A stretch of DNA of 64,000 bases from assembly GCF_002844275.1 (NCBI RefSeq), contig NZ_NXGX01000004.1, positions 1 through 64,000 of the forward strand, in the 5' to 3' direction. This DNA comes from Thalassospira lohafexi (lineage in GTDB: Bacteria > Pseudomonadota > Alphaproteobacteria > Rhodospirillales > Thalassospiraceae). Below the pieces are notes generated by a model, which made no database searches, was not told the DNA's origin, and worked only from the letters and a program-made list of their open reading frames with translations. Of the stretch, positions 53,994 through 62,786 are shown piece after piece. The position numbers were made by a program, and so were the translations under genes. Within the stretch, counting starts at the first letter, position 1. Each line of letters begins with the position of its first letter.

Positions 53994-55547
53994 ATGAAAA
54001 AGCACGGGGCCGTTGCCGCAGGACATGATGTTACCGCAGGTGCCGCTGCCCGTGTGCTTGAGGAAGGCGGCAACGCCTTTGATGCAGTGATTGCCGCGAT
54101 GTGGGCTGCCTGTGTGGCCGAACCGGTTTTGGCGTCCCTTGGCGGCGGCGGGTTTGTGATGGCCCGACCGGCTGGTAAGCCACCACGTCTTTATGATTTC
54201 TTTGTTGAAACTCCACTTGAAAAACGCGCACGCGAGGATCTGGAATTTGAAAGCCGCCTTGCGACATTCGCTGGCGGGGTTACGCAGGAATTTCATGGTG
54301 GCTACGGATCTGTTGCAACGCCGGGCGTTGTCGCTGGGCTGTTTAAAATTCATGACGATCTTGCGGGTTTACCCATGTCGCAATTGGCCGAACCTGCGAT
54401 CACGGCTGCGCGTGACGGGATCGAACTGGATGCGTTTCAGCGATATGTGATGGGTATTGTTGAGCCGTTACTTGGGTTTTCACCCGACAGCCGGAGAATC
54501 TTTGGTAAACCCGGTCATCAGGATGAGGACGGCTTCGAATTGCTTGATGAAGGCGTTGTTCATCACCAAGCCGATTTAGCGCACAGCATTGATTATCTGG
54601 TCCGAACCGGTGTTGACGGGTTTTATCACGGTGATCTTGGCGATGCGCTTGTGCGCGAAAGCCGTGCATCAGGTGGCTATTTGACCCGTAAGGATTTGGC
54701 GGCTTACCGGGTGTTGGTCCGTGACCCGCTTTTGGTTGCCGGACGAAAAGGCCGATTTGTGCTGAACCCCCCGCCTGCATCAGGCGGGGTTCTGGTTGGA
54801 TTTGGTCTTAAACTGGCGCGTGATATGGCCTTGGGGTCGTTTGGGTCTGCCCGCCATCTTGAAGCCGTGTCGGGCGTTTTACATGCCACCGGGCTTGCGC
54901 GTGGTGAGTACGGTGCGTCGCCGGTTATCCTGTCAGATGAGTTGTGCGAAAGTTATCGTATGATGATTGGCGAGCGCCCGCTTAGTCAGCGCGGAACGAC
55001 CCATATTTCGGTTGTCGATCAGGATGGTAACCTTGCGGCGGCAACCCTATCAAACGGGTCGTCATCCGGGCGGGTGGTACCCAAAACCGGCATCATGATG
55101 AACAACATGCTGGGTGAGGCCGATTTGTCATCCGATGGTTTCCATCAATGGCCTTGTGGGGTTCGGATGACATCGATGATGACCCCGGCCCTTTATCTGG
55201 GGGCGGATGGATCATCGGTTGCCTTGGGATCAGGTGGATCAAACCGCATTCGATCCACCATGCTTCAGGTGATGCTGAACATGGATGCCTTTGACATGAC
55301 CCTGCATGGCGCGGTTGCGGCGCCAAGACTACATGTTGAAGATGGTCTTCTGTCGGTTGAGCCGGGCTTTGATGACGCACTTCTTGATGGCTTAAGCATC
55401 AAAAACCAACAACGTTGGGAGTCTGGGGATATGTTCTTTGGCGGGGTGCATGCCGCGAAGGTCAGTGCGGATGGTGCAACGTTTTCTGCCGTGGGTGACG
55501 CGCGGCGGAATGGGCATCGGATCGTTACCGGGTCGGATCAGACCTAA
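53994..55547 (+). CDS. Gamma-glutamyltransferase family protein without signal peptide
   Basis: A 517-residue Ntn-hydrolase that would self-cleave before Thr335 in QRGTTHISVVDQDGN to give large and small subunits. Substrate-side motifs NGSSSGR and SGGSNRIRSTMLQ are present, with the N-terminal GGNAFDAVIAAMW and SLGGGGFVM. Family members transfer or hydrolyse gamma-glutamyl groups of glutathione. Unlike periplasmic GGT it has no export signal and starts directly at the catalytic domain (KKHGAVAAGHDVTAG), so it is probably cytoplasmic; the natural substrate may differ. It probably belongs to the xseA operon and overlaps the converging marR-type gene by 23 bp. Confidence 0.88.
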   Translation: MKKHGAVAAGHDVTAGAAARVLEEGGNAFDAVIAAMWAACVAEPVLASLGGGGFVMARPAGKPPRLYDFFVETPLEKRAREDLEFESRLATFAGGVTQEFHGGYGSVATPGVVAGLFKIHDDLAGLPMSQLAEPAITAARDGIELDAFQRYVMGIVEPLLGFSPDSRRIFGKPGHQDEDGFELLDEGVVHHQADLAHSIDYLVRTGVDGFYHGDLGDALVRESRASGGYLTRKDLAAYRVLVRDPLLVAGRKGRFVLNPPPASGGVLVGFGLKLARDMALGSFGSARHLEAVSGVLHATGLARGEYGASPVILSDELCESYRMMIGERPLSQRGTTHISVVDQDGNLAAATLSNGSSSGRVVPKTGIMMNNMLGEADLSSDGFHQWPCGVRMTSMMTPALYLGADGSSVALGSGGSNRIRSTMLQVMLNMDAFDMTLHGAVAAPRLHVEDGLLSVEPGFDDALLDGLSIKNQQRWESGDMFFGGVHAAKVSADGATFSAVGDARRNGHRIVTGSDQT

Positions 55548-56004
55548 GGTCAAGGATCGGGGCGGCATCAATCTTTTCCGCGTCCATCATGTAGGCCACG
55601 CGCTGCATGGATGTGAGAAGCTGGGTCTTTTCCCAATCAGGCAGGGCTTCGAACTGGGAAATGAATTCTTCATGCAGCATGGTCGGCGCGGTTGTCAGGA
55701 TTTCGCGCCCGGCATCGGTCAGGACCGTATTGACCACACGTTTATCGGTGGTGCTGCGGCGACGTTCGGCAAGGTTTCGCTGTTCTAGGCGGTTTAAGAT
55801 CGTGGTGACCGTCGCCTGACTAAGCGAAACGTGGTTGGAAATGCGTTTGACCGTGACATTTTGGAGCTCGTCAATCGCGCGCAATACCATAACTTGCGGA
55901 ATGGTCAGGCCACAGTTCTTCATCATCCGTTTTGAATGTAAATCGGTCGCCCGGATAATCTGGCGCAGGGCCACGAGAATGTCCTGCCAGTAGGCTTCGC
56001 TCAT
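55525..56004 (-). CDS. MarR-family transcriptional regulator
   Basis: A 159-residue winged-helix regulator. LTIPQVMVLRAIDE, then NHVSLSQATVTTILNRLEQR (recognition helix) and the wing RRRSTTDKRVVNTVLT are diagnostic. Such dimers repress efflux, degradation or stress genes and release DNA on ligand binding. The ligand is unknown. Its 3' end overlaps the 3' end of the gamma-glutamyltransferase gene on the other strand. Confidence 0.9.
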   Translation of the reverse strand: MSEAYWQDILVALRQIIRATDLHSKRMMKNCGLTIPQVMVLRAIDELQNVTVKRISNHVSLSQATVTTILNRLEQRNLAERRRSTTDKRVVNTVLTDAGREILTTAPTMLHEEFISQFEALPDWEKTQLLTSMQRVAYMMDAEKIDAAPILDLRSDPTR

Positions 56005-56145
56005 GATGTTTCCTTATGAGAGCCAAGTACCAAGAGCACCGTACTGGCGAACTGCAACGGTGCGAAATGTCTGTTACCGGGTAACGGGCTTTCCCAAATT
56101 GTTCAAGGTGATTTGTCTCATGACATTTTATGTCAGACATAAACC

Positions 56146-56739
56146 CTATCGGAAGCGGCGGATCACAGCGAAGATTAATCCGAATATCGCAATCAGAATG
56201 ATGGCAACCGTTGCGATTAAAAGGGCCTGTTTGGTGCGCAGGTCATTTGCCTGTTTGCGTTCAACATAGACAATTACGTTACGGCGCAGCTGATCCATTT
56301 CAGGCGTAATGTCAAAGCCGCTGCGATACAGTGTTGCACCTGCACTGGCCAAAAGATCATTTGTTTTGTTGAGTTGTTCGGAGAACAGGGCAAACCGTTC
56401 TTCGGTATCTTTGAGATCCCCCAGCGGATCGTCATCCTGTTTGCTGACTTTGGCGACGGTGATCGTTGTGTGGGTCAGTGTGTCGCCATCTTCAGCAATA
56501 CAATCAGAAAGGCTTTGGCGGGCTTCATTCGGGGCGCATTCGACCGGACGATCGCCAAATTCTTCAAGCGCCTTTCGCAAATGTTCCTTTAATTGCAGGT
56601 CCAGTTGCGAAATCTGCAAACGGATTTCGCGCGCCGTTTCCTTGATTTGATCTGTTTGACTGTCCAGCGCCATGCCGGGCCAGGAAAGAAACACTGATCC
56701 CGCCAGTATCATGCAAATAATGATCAATATGCGGGACAA
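56146..56739 (-). CDS. Exported coiled-coil protein with C-terminal membrane anchor
   Basis: 197 residues of no recognised family. An N-terminal signal or anchor (residues 4-25, ILIIICMILAGSVFLSW) is followed by helical, probably coiled-coil segments (IKETAREIRLQISQLDLQLK, DLKDTEERFALFSEQLNK) and a single C-terminal membrane helix (ALLIATVAIILIAIFGLIFA) ending RRFR. It contains two cysteines (VECAPNEARQSLSDC) that could form a disulfide in the periplasm. The likely topology is a periplasmic domain held by the C-terminal helix. It stands alone between a marR-type gene and the LPS cluster. Confidence 0.65.
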   Translation of the reverse strand: MSRILIIICMILAGSVFLSWPGMALDSQTDQIKETAREIRLQISQLDLQLKEHLRKALEEFGDRPVECAPNEARQSLSDCIAEDGDTLTHTTITVAKVSKQDDDPLGDLKDTEERFALFSEQLNKTNDLLASAGATLYRSGFDITPEMDQLRRNVIVYVERKQANDLRTKQALLIATVAIILIAIFGLIFAVIRRFR

Positions 56740-56860
56740 GGCAAACTGGCTCCTGAGGTCATGCGAACATCGTCAAATGCCGAGTGTGCCCGATGGGAGT
56801 TCTTATTCCGTTAATGACAGAAACATCGTTTTATCCCTGCGCAACATTTGCGTGCGCCGA

Positions 56861-57760
56861 TCATTTTTGCCAGCGTTTATGCGGCCAAAGCCACTGGGCC
56901 GGGCGTTCGCGTATCCAGCTTTCCATGATGGCATTGACCTCCGTCATGATGTTGGCAATATCGGCGCGGCGATCACCGGTTTTCTGGATCGTCAGGGCGG
57001 GATAAAACGTCATGCGGAAATAGGCACCATTCAACCGCTCCACCCGAACCGGTACAATCGGGGCATCATATTTAAGTGCAAACTGTGCCAGTGCCGGGGC
57101 GGTCATGGCATCACGCCCAAAGAACGGAACCGCGATGCCGTCCGTCATTTTTTGATCGACAAGCATGCAGGCATGTCCGCCGTCTTTCATGCAACGGGTC
57201 AGTTTGCGGGCACCATCCGGGCCCTTTTTGACCAACTCGCCACTGAATGTTTTGCGCGCGCGGGTGAACAGATTATCGACCCATGGATTATCCGGCGCGC
57301 GATACACGCTCATCATATCCATCCCAAGGACGGTTGCGATGCACATGCTGACTTCCCAGTTGCCGATATGACCGGTAAAGAATAATCCCGGTTTCCCGTC
57401 ATCGCGTGATGCCAGTCCGTGCTCGAGGCCGACAATTTCGATGCGGGGGCCGCCGGGTTGGAGCTTGTGAAGATGGGGGATTTCTCCCGCCGACCGGCCA
57501 AGATTTTCCCACATATCGGCAACGATTTCTTCGACTTCGTCTTTGGATTTTTCCGGGAAGGCACGGGTAAGATTGTTACGGGCCTTTTTTGTTTGGCCCA
57601 TTTTGGGGCCGAGGTTCCGCATCAGGCGGCCGGCAAAATTTGATGCCATATCAATCGGCATCGCCGCAAAGAACCAATACAGGATATGCGCGCCCAGTCC
57701 TTGAAGCGGATGAGAAAGGTATTTTTGGCGCATCTTGTAAAATTTGCTGTTCTTATCCAT
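56861..57760 (-). CDS. LpxL/HtrB-type lipid A acyltransferase
   Basis: A 299-residue lysophospholipid-acyltransferase-superfamily protein. The catalytic HxxxxE motif is HIGNWE near residue 134, followed by MMSVYRAPDNPWVDNLF, VDQKMTDGIAVPFFGR and the typical ending QWLWPHKRW. It adds a secondary acyl chain to Kdo-lipid A precursors at the inner membrane. ATG 57760 (8-bp overlap with lpxK) is preferred over an ATG 21 bp upstream. It is the last gene of a tightly packed leftward LPS cluster. Confidence 0.85.
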   Translation of the reverse strand: MDKNSKFYKMRQKYLSHPLQGLGAHILYWFFAAMPIDMASNFAGRLMRNLGPKMGQTKKARNNLTRAFPEKSKDEVEEIVADMWENLGRSAGEIPHLHKLQPGGPRIEIVGLEHGLASRDDGKPGLFFTGHIGNWEVSMCIATVLGMDMMSVYRAPDNPWVDNLFTRARKTFSGELVKKGPDGARKLTRCMKDGGHACMLVDQKMTDGIAVPFFGRDAMTAPALAQFALKYDAPIVPVRVERLNGAYFRMTFYPALTIQKTGDRRADIANIMTEVNAIMESWIRERPAQWLWPHKRWQK

Positions 57761-58724
57761 CGGCAAGCACCGTTTTAACAATCTGGTTCAGCTGATCTGG
57801 TGCGTCAAACACCAGACGGATGTTAAGGCTGCTTATGCCGCTGCGATTTTCACTTGGCAAGCGCATCAGGTCTTTTTGTGTGGTGACAAGACGCGCGCCC
57901 AGTGTTTGTGCACGCGTGCGCAGATCGGAAAGTTCCTGTGCGCTAAACGGGTGATGATCGGCAAAGTCTTGGGTTTCGGCGATCATTGCGCCGCATTGGT
58001 GCAGGCTTTCATAGAATTTCGCAGGGCGTCCAATCCCGGCAAAGGCAAGAACGCGCTGATGTGCGAAATCCGCACCATTTTCCGTTTCAATGCGCGCACG
58101 CACGACCGGAACCGATGCATGAAGGTTGGTGATGAAGTCCGGGGTTTCATCACCAATCAGAATAATGGCCCTAACTTTTTCAAGCCCTGAATCCAGCGGT
58201 TCGCGCATCGGGCCCGCCGGGATCACCCGGCCATTGCCAATGCCGTATTGGCTGTCGATGACGGCAAAGCTGCAATCCTTGATCAGAGACGGGTTTTGTA
58301 ATCCATCATCAAGAATAATGACATCCGCCCCGGCAGCACGGGCCATTTCAGCACCAAGGAACCGTTCGCGTGACACCCAAGTCGGTCCACGTGCCGCGAG
58401 TAAAAGCGGTTCATCGCCGACCTGATCTGCACGATCAGATTCTGGATCAACCCGGTGTGGCCCGCGCATGGATCCACCATATCCGCGGCTGACGAAATGC
58501 GGTGTCCGGCCTAGTGCGGTCAATAGATCAAAAAGCGCAAGTGCTGTTGGTGTTTTCCCCGCACCCCCGACAGTAAAATTTCCGACACAAAACACCGGGC
58601 ATCCGGGATGGCGTGGGGTTGTTTTCATCGTGCGAACACATCCGCCAGCGCGCCAAAGCAAGGAAAGTGGGGTCATTGCCGTTGCAAGAATTCCGTCTTC
58701 TTGCCAGAAACGGGGATCACGCAT
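57753..58724 (-). CDS. lpxK: Tetraacyldisaccharide 4'-kinase
   Basis: A 323-residue membrane-associated kinase that phosphorylates the lipid A disaccharide at the 4' position. The N-terminal hydrophobic helix is MTPLSLLWRAGG. The P-loop is VGNFTVGGAGKTPTALAL near residues 47-64, followed by SRGYGG, GDEPLLLA, ILDDGLQN and VIPAGPMREP, all LpxK hallmarks. ATG 58724 overlaps the waaA stop by 8 bp, indicating coupled translation in the LPS operon. Confidence 0.95.
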   Translation of the reverse strand: MRDPRFWQEDGILATAMTPLSLLWRAGGCVRTMKTTPRHPGCPVFCVGNFTVGGAGKTPTALALFDLLTALGRTPHFVSRGYGGSMRGPHRVDPESDRADQVGDEPLLLAARGPTWVSRERFLGAEMARAAGADVIILDDGLQNPSLIKDCSFAVIDSQYGIGNGRVIPAGPMREPLDSGLEKVRAIILIGDETPDFITNLHASVPVVRARIETENGADFAHQRVLAFAGIGRPAKFYESLHQCGAMIAETQDFADHHPFSAQELSDLRTRAQTLGARLVTTQKDLMRLPSENRSGISSLNIRLVFDAPDQLNQIVKTVLADG

Positions 58725-60009
58725 TGTTGCCCCCGTGTGTCGGAATGTCTGCAATCAGTGGATCGATGGCATCAAGGGTGCGGTCAAGAACCTCCGCCTT
58801 GGAACTGGCATAGGCCAAGCCAGCCGCGGCGACTTTTTGTGCCGATGTCGGGTCGCGGAGGAACCCGCTAAGTTGCCGTGTCAGGTCATCTGCGTCAGAT
58901 GCAGGGCGGCAGGCGCCGGCAGCCAGCATCTCTTGGCTGATAATGGCAAAGTTGCTCATATCCGGGCCATGAAGGATCGCACAGCCCAATCGGGCCGGTT
59001 CCAGCGGATTTTGCCCACCGGTCGAACACAAAGATTTGCCCATAAAGCATACCGGCGCGATGCGGTAAAACAGGCCAAGCTCGCCCATGGTATCGGCAAG
59101 ATAGATTTCTGTTTGTTCGGTGATCTGGTGGCCGAGGCTTCGGCGCGATACCTGCAACCCTTGGGCAATCAGGTCGGCTTCGATGTCATCAGCACGTACA
59201 GGATGGCGCGGGACGACGATGGTCAGAAGATCGGGATGTGTCGAGGCAAGGTTGTGATGCACCTGACCGGCAATGCGTTCTTCACCGTCAAAGGTACTTG
59301 ATGCCAACCACACGGGACGATTGCCGATTTGATCGCGCAGTTTACCGAGTTCCTCGTCATTGGCGGGCAACGACGGGGCAGCGAATTTCAGGTTGCCGAC
59401 GGCCTTGACATTGGTTGCGCCAAGGGCGGCAAACCGTTCCGTTTCTTCTGCGCCCTGCGTCAGGATCAGATCAAACGCAGCAATGACCGGGCGGATAAAG
59501 GATGGAAAGCGCGAATAGCCCTTAAAGCTTTTTTCCGAAATACGACCGTTGACCAGCACCAGGCGCGTACCAGCCTTCTTGGCCTTGGTCAGGATATTGG
59601 GCCAAAGGTCGCTTTCAAGCCAGAGTGCCAGATCGGGTTTCCAGTGATGGAGGAACCGCGCGACACACACTTGGCGATCAATCGGGATGAATTGATGAAT
59701 GACACCCTTTGGCAGGCGTTCATGCATCAAGGCCGCCGAGGTCACGGTACCCGTCGTCACAAGGACTGAAACGTCGGGATAGCGACGATGGATTTCATCA
59801 ATCACAGGTAGGGCAGAAAGAGACTCTCCCACGCTCGCGCCATGTATCCAGACAAGTTTGCCTTTGGGCCTTGGAGCACTTGGGTGACCAAACCGTTCGC
59901 CAATCCGGCCCGGATCTTCCTTGCCGAGATTTTTTCGACGGTTGAGATACAGATACAGAGCCGGACCCAGCAGGCGTGTCGCCGCACGATAGGCGTAAAA
60001 CAGGCTCAT
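58717..60009 (-). CDS. waaA: 3-deoxy-D-manno-octulosonic acid transferase
   Basis: A 430-residue GT30 glycosyltransferase (KdtA) that transfers Kdo from CMP-Kdo to lipid IVA. Visible segments are the N-terminal anchor, WIHGASVGESLSALPVI near 55-71 (acceptor-site Glu), LALWLESDLWPN, then APVCFMGKSLCSTGGQNPLEPA and LHGPDMSNFAIIS in the CMP-Kdo-binding half. Overlaps with lpxK (8 bp) and with the DUF374 gene (4 bp) place it mid-operon. Confidence 0.96.
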   Translation of the reverse strand: MSLFYAYRAATRLLGPALYLYLNRRKNLGKEDPGRIGERFGHPSAPRPKGKLVWIHGASVGESLSALPVIDEIHRRYPDVSVLVTTGTVTSAALMHERLPKGVIHQFIPIDRQVCVARFLHHWKPDLALWLESDLWPNILTKAKKAGTRLVLVNGRISEKSFKGYSRFPSFIRPVIAAFDLILTQGAEETERFAALGATNVKAVGNLKFAAPSLPANDEELGKLRDQIGNRPVWLASSTFDGEERIAGQVHHNLASTHPDLLTIVVPRHPVRADDIEADLIAQGLQVSRRSLGHQITEQTEIYLADTMGELGLFYRIAPVCFMGKSLCSTGGQNPLEPARLGCAILHGPDMSNFAIISQEMLAAGACRPASDADDLTRQLSGFLRDPTSAQKVAAAGLAYASSKAEVLDRTLDAIDPLIADIPTHGGNNA

Positions 60010-60773
60010 TTACCGGTTTCCCCCGCCGCAATCGCCGACCGTTTCTGCTTGGGGAGTGCGCCAAGGCCCGCAGGCGGAATGATTTTAAGCCCGAGTGCAC
60101 TGTCGGTTTCCTGAGTGAGCTTGGTCAGCGCATTTTCAAGTTCAAGGCGTTTGGCTTCGATATCCGCCGCGTCGAGTTTACGATCCACATGGATTGGATC
60201 GCCCCAGTGATAGACGCCGCGCGAAAAGGGTAAGGGCAGAATAAAACGGTCCCAACTGCCAAGAACTTTGCGGTTGGAGGCCGAATAGGTCAGCGGAAAA
60301 ATCGGAACATTAGCCATGCGGGCGGCCTGAATGATGCCGTCTGAGGCGCGCATGCGAGGGCCGCGTGGGCCGTCCGGGGTCATACCTACAACTTCACCTG
60401 CCTTCAGTACCTTTAGTATCTGACGTAAGGCAGCAGCTCCGCCTTTGTCCTTGCCGGTCGATCCGGCAATGGTCTTTGGCCCGAAATGGGCAATGGTGCG
60501 AGAAATGATTTCCCCGTCGCGGTGCGATGAAATCAACATGTTAAACGGACGATCACCACCGACCGAGCGCCATGTATAGGGCATCATCAACAGGCGCTGG
60601 TGCCAGAATGCGACGATAAACGGTTTGCCCTCGGTCAGGTAATGCGCAGGAAGGTCACCGCCCTTGGTGCGCCAGTGCCCAGTCGCGTGGATCAGGCGGA
60701 CATACGACGCCGCAAGCCAACACAAGGTGCTGCGCGTGGTTTCGCTTCTGATAATGCGTTTATGCAACTGCAC
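60006..60773 (-). CDS. DUF374 lysophospholipid acyltransferase family protein
   Basis: 255 residues. Family motifs are VAFWHQRLLMMPYTWR, LISSHRDGEIISRTIAHFG and GMTPDGPRGPRM. The HxxxD/E-like pair (SSHRDGE) suggests acyl transfer. It is regularly found beside waaA, lpxK and msbA in alphaproteobacteria, so a role in lipid A or inner-membrane lipid modification is likely, but the reaction is unproven. An N-terminal hydrophobic stretch (LCWLAASYVRLIHA) probably binds the membrane. It starts 26 bp after the msbA stop. Confidence 0.85.
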   Translation of the reverse strand: MQLHKRIIRSETTRSTLCWLAASYVRLIHATGHWRTKGGDLPAHYLTEGKPFIVAFWHQRLLMMPYTWRSVGGDRPFNMLISSHRDGEIISRTIAHFGPKTIAGSTGKDKGGAAALRQILKVLKAGEVVGMTPDGPRGPRMRASDGIIQAARMANVPIFPLTYSASNRKVLGSWDRFILPLPFSRGVYHWGDPIHVDRKLDAADIEAKRLELENALTKLTQETDSALGLKIIPPAGLGALPKQKRSAIAAGETGK

Positions 60774-60799
60774 GCCCGTAAATCCCGAAATTACCCGGA

Positions 60800-62608
60800 T
60801 CAGTTTTCATTTTCTTCAGAGAATTGAAGATTATAGAGGTGTGCGTAAGCCCCTCCAAGTGCAAGCAATTCATCGTGTTTTCCTTGTTCCGTCACACGGC
60901 CATTATTGATCACACAAATTTTGTCCGCATCAATAATGGTCGACAGGCGGTGCGCAATCACAAGGGTGGTGCGCCCTTTCATCAATTTCGCAAGCGCGTC
61001 CTGAATATGGCGTTCTGATTCGGTATCGAGTGCGGATGTTGCCTCATCGAGCAACAGGATCGGTGCGTTTTTAAGCATTGCACGGGCAATCGCGATACGC
61101 TGTCGCTGCCCACCAGAAAGCTTAACCCCATGTTCGCCGACGATGGTGTCATAACCGTCTTCTAGCTGCCCAATAAAGTCATGAGCGGCAGCATTGCGCG
61201 CGGCTTCTTCGATCTCGGCTTCGGTCGCACCAGCACGGCCATAGGCAATGTTGGCGCGCACCGTGTCGTCAAACAGGGTGATTTCCTGACTGACCAGTGC
61301 GGTCGCACGGCGCAGGCTTTCAAGTGTTAAATTGCGGATGTCTTGATCATCAACAGTGATGGCGCCGTTATCAATATCGTAAAAGCGCGGGATCAGGTTC
61401 AGGATGGTCGATTTACCCGCCCCCGAAGGTCCGACAAGTGCGACGGTTTCACCGGCCTTGATATCAAGGTCAATATCACGAAGGGCCGTGACCTCCGGGT
61501 TGTAGGCGAAGGAAACATTCTTGAAATTGATGTTTCCACCCGACACGGTGAGGTCCTTGGCATTCGGGGCGTTTTTGATTTCGGGCTCAAGATCCATCAC
61601 CATAAACACGCGCTGGGACGCGGCAAGGCCTGACTGCAAATTCATGTTGATATTTGCCAGACGCTTTACCGGTTCGTAGGCCAGCAAAAGGGCGGTAATG
61701 AACGAGAAGAAACTACCCGGATCACTTGCGCCATCAATGACCCGGCTGCCGCCGTAAATGATGATTGTTGTGATCGCGGCACCGCCGAGCGTTTCCATGA
61801 TGGGGGAGGACCGGGCACTGACTTTTTGCGCCTTGAAGCTCAACTGAAAAACAGTCTCGACCAGTTTTTCCATACGTGAACATTCGTATGGTTCCATGCC
61901 ATAGGCTTTGACGTGACGCACACCTTGAAACGTCTGCTCGAGAAGGGTGGCAAATTCGCCGATTTGTTGCTGGGTATTGGCTGATACCTTGCGCATGCGT
62001 TTGCCGAGCCGGGCAATCGGCAAAATGGCGGCAGGAAAGACCGTGAATGCGATGATCGCCAGTTGCCAATCCTGATAGAACATCACACCGATCAAGACGA
62101 TAGCCGTCAAGAGATCCTTACCAAACCCGGTCAGGGCGACAGAAACAGCCGCGCGCATGGACGTAATATCACTGGTAAAGCGGGTGATCAGTTTGCCGGT
62201 ATTCGTACTGTGGAAGAAACCAATGTCGAGCCGAATGACATGTTCGTAAAGCTTGTTCTGGATATCAGCAAGAATACGCCCACCGACATAGCTCATCAAC
62301 ACGGACTGGCCGTAGTTGGCAAAGCCCTTCAGGGCAAATGCGAACAAAACAGCCACGCCGACCGGAACCAGCATTGCACCGTTTTGTTTAACAAACACTT
62401 CGTTGATGACCGGGTCCATCAAATAGGCATATCCACCAGTCGCACCCGCCATAAGTGCCATGCAAATCAGAGCGAGAACAATCTTGCCGAAGTAAGGCTT
62501 TACCGCATCTTGCACGATACGTTTGACCAAGGGCCAAGTGCGCCAGTGTTCAGCAGTGTGGTCCATCGGATTCTTCGGCAATGATTTGTTCCTGGTCGTT
62601 CCGGCCAT
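60800..62608 (-). CDS. msbA: Lipid A export ATP-binding/permease protein MsbA
   Basis: A 602-residue half-size ABC exporter that flips core-lipid A across the inner membrane. Six membrane helices (about 40-320) precede the ATPase domain with Walker A LVGPSGAGKSTILNLIPRFY, Q-loop VSQEITLFDDTV, signature KLSGGQRQRIAIARAML, Walker B ILLLDEATSALD and the switch His in VIAHRLSTI. ATG 62608 is chosen; ATG at the MDHTAEH codons 42 bp later is possible. It heads the leftward LPS cluster, and a 17-bp palindrome sits 9 bp before it. Confidence 0.93.
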   Translation of the reverse strand: MAGTTRNKSLPKNPMDHTAEHWRTWPLVKRIVQDAVKPYFGKIVLALICMALMAGATGGYAYLMDPVINEVFVKQNGAMLVPVGVAVLFAFALKGFANYGQSVLMSYVGGRILADIQNKLYEHVIRLDIGFFHSTNTGKLITRFTSDITSMRAAVSVALTGFGKDLLTAIVLIGVMFYQDWQLAIIAFTVFPAAILPIARLGKRMRKVSANTQQQIGEFATLLEQTFQGVRHVKAYGMEPYECSRMEKLVETVFQLSFKAQKVSARSSPIMETLGGAAITTIIIYGGSRVIDGASDPGSFFSFITALLLAYEPVKRLANINMNLQSGLAASQRVFMVMDLEPEIKNAPNAKDLTVSGGNINFKNVSFAYNPEVTALRDIDLDIKAGETVALVGPSGAGKSTILNLIPRFYDIDNGAITVDDQDIRNLTLESLRRATALVSQEITLFDDTVRANIAYGRAGATEAEIEEAARNAAAHDFIGQLEDGYDTIVGEHGVKLSGGQRQRIAIARAMLKNAPILLLDEATSALDTESERHIQDALAKLMKGRTTLVIAHRLSTIIDADKICVINNGRVTEQGKHDELLALGGAYAHLYNLQFSEENEN

Positions 62609-62616
62609 TTCCAAGT

Positions 62617-62633
62617 TGTATCAATATGATACA
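62617..62633. promoter_or_regulatory. Palindrome in the msbA/kinase-like divergent promoter region
   Basis: TGTATCA-ATA-TGATACA, a perfect 7-bp inverted repeat with a 3-bp spacer, directly before msbA. A second perfect palindrome, CATGCTCGAGCATG, lies at 62687-62700 in the same 178-bp intergenic region. Both have the size of repressor operators. Confidence 0.45.
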
Positions 62634-62786
62634 CTCTATATGGAATAGGGCTTCAAAATGTGTCGATCTATATGCGCTGTTGCTAGCATGCTCGAGCATG
62701 GGCGGCAAGCTGCAGCGCACATGTGAAAGATACAAATTTGACCCGCCAATCAGCAGGTCACGCGCAACGACATATAAGATAAAAAA

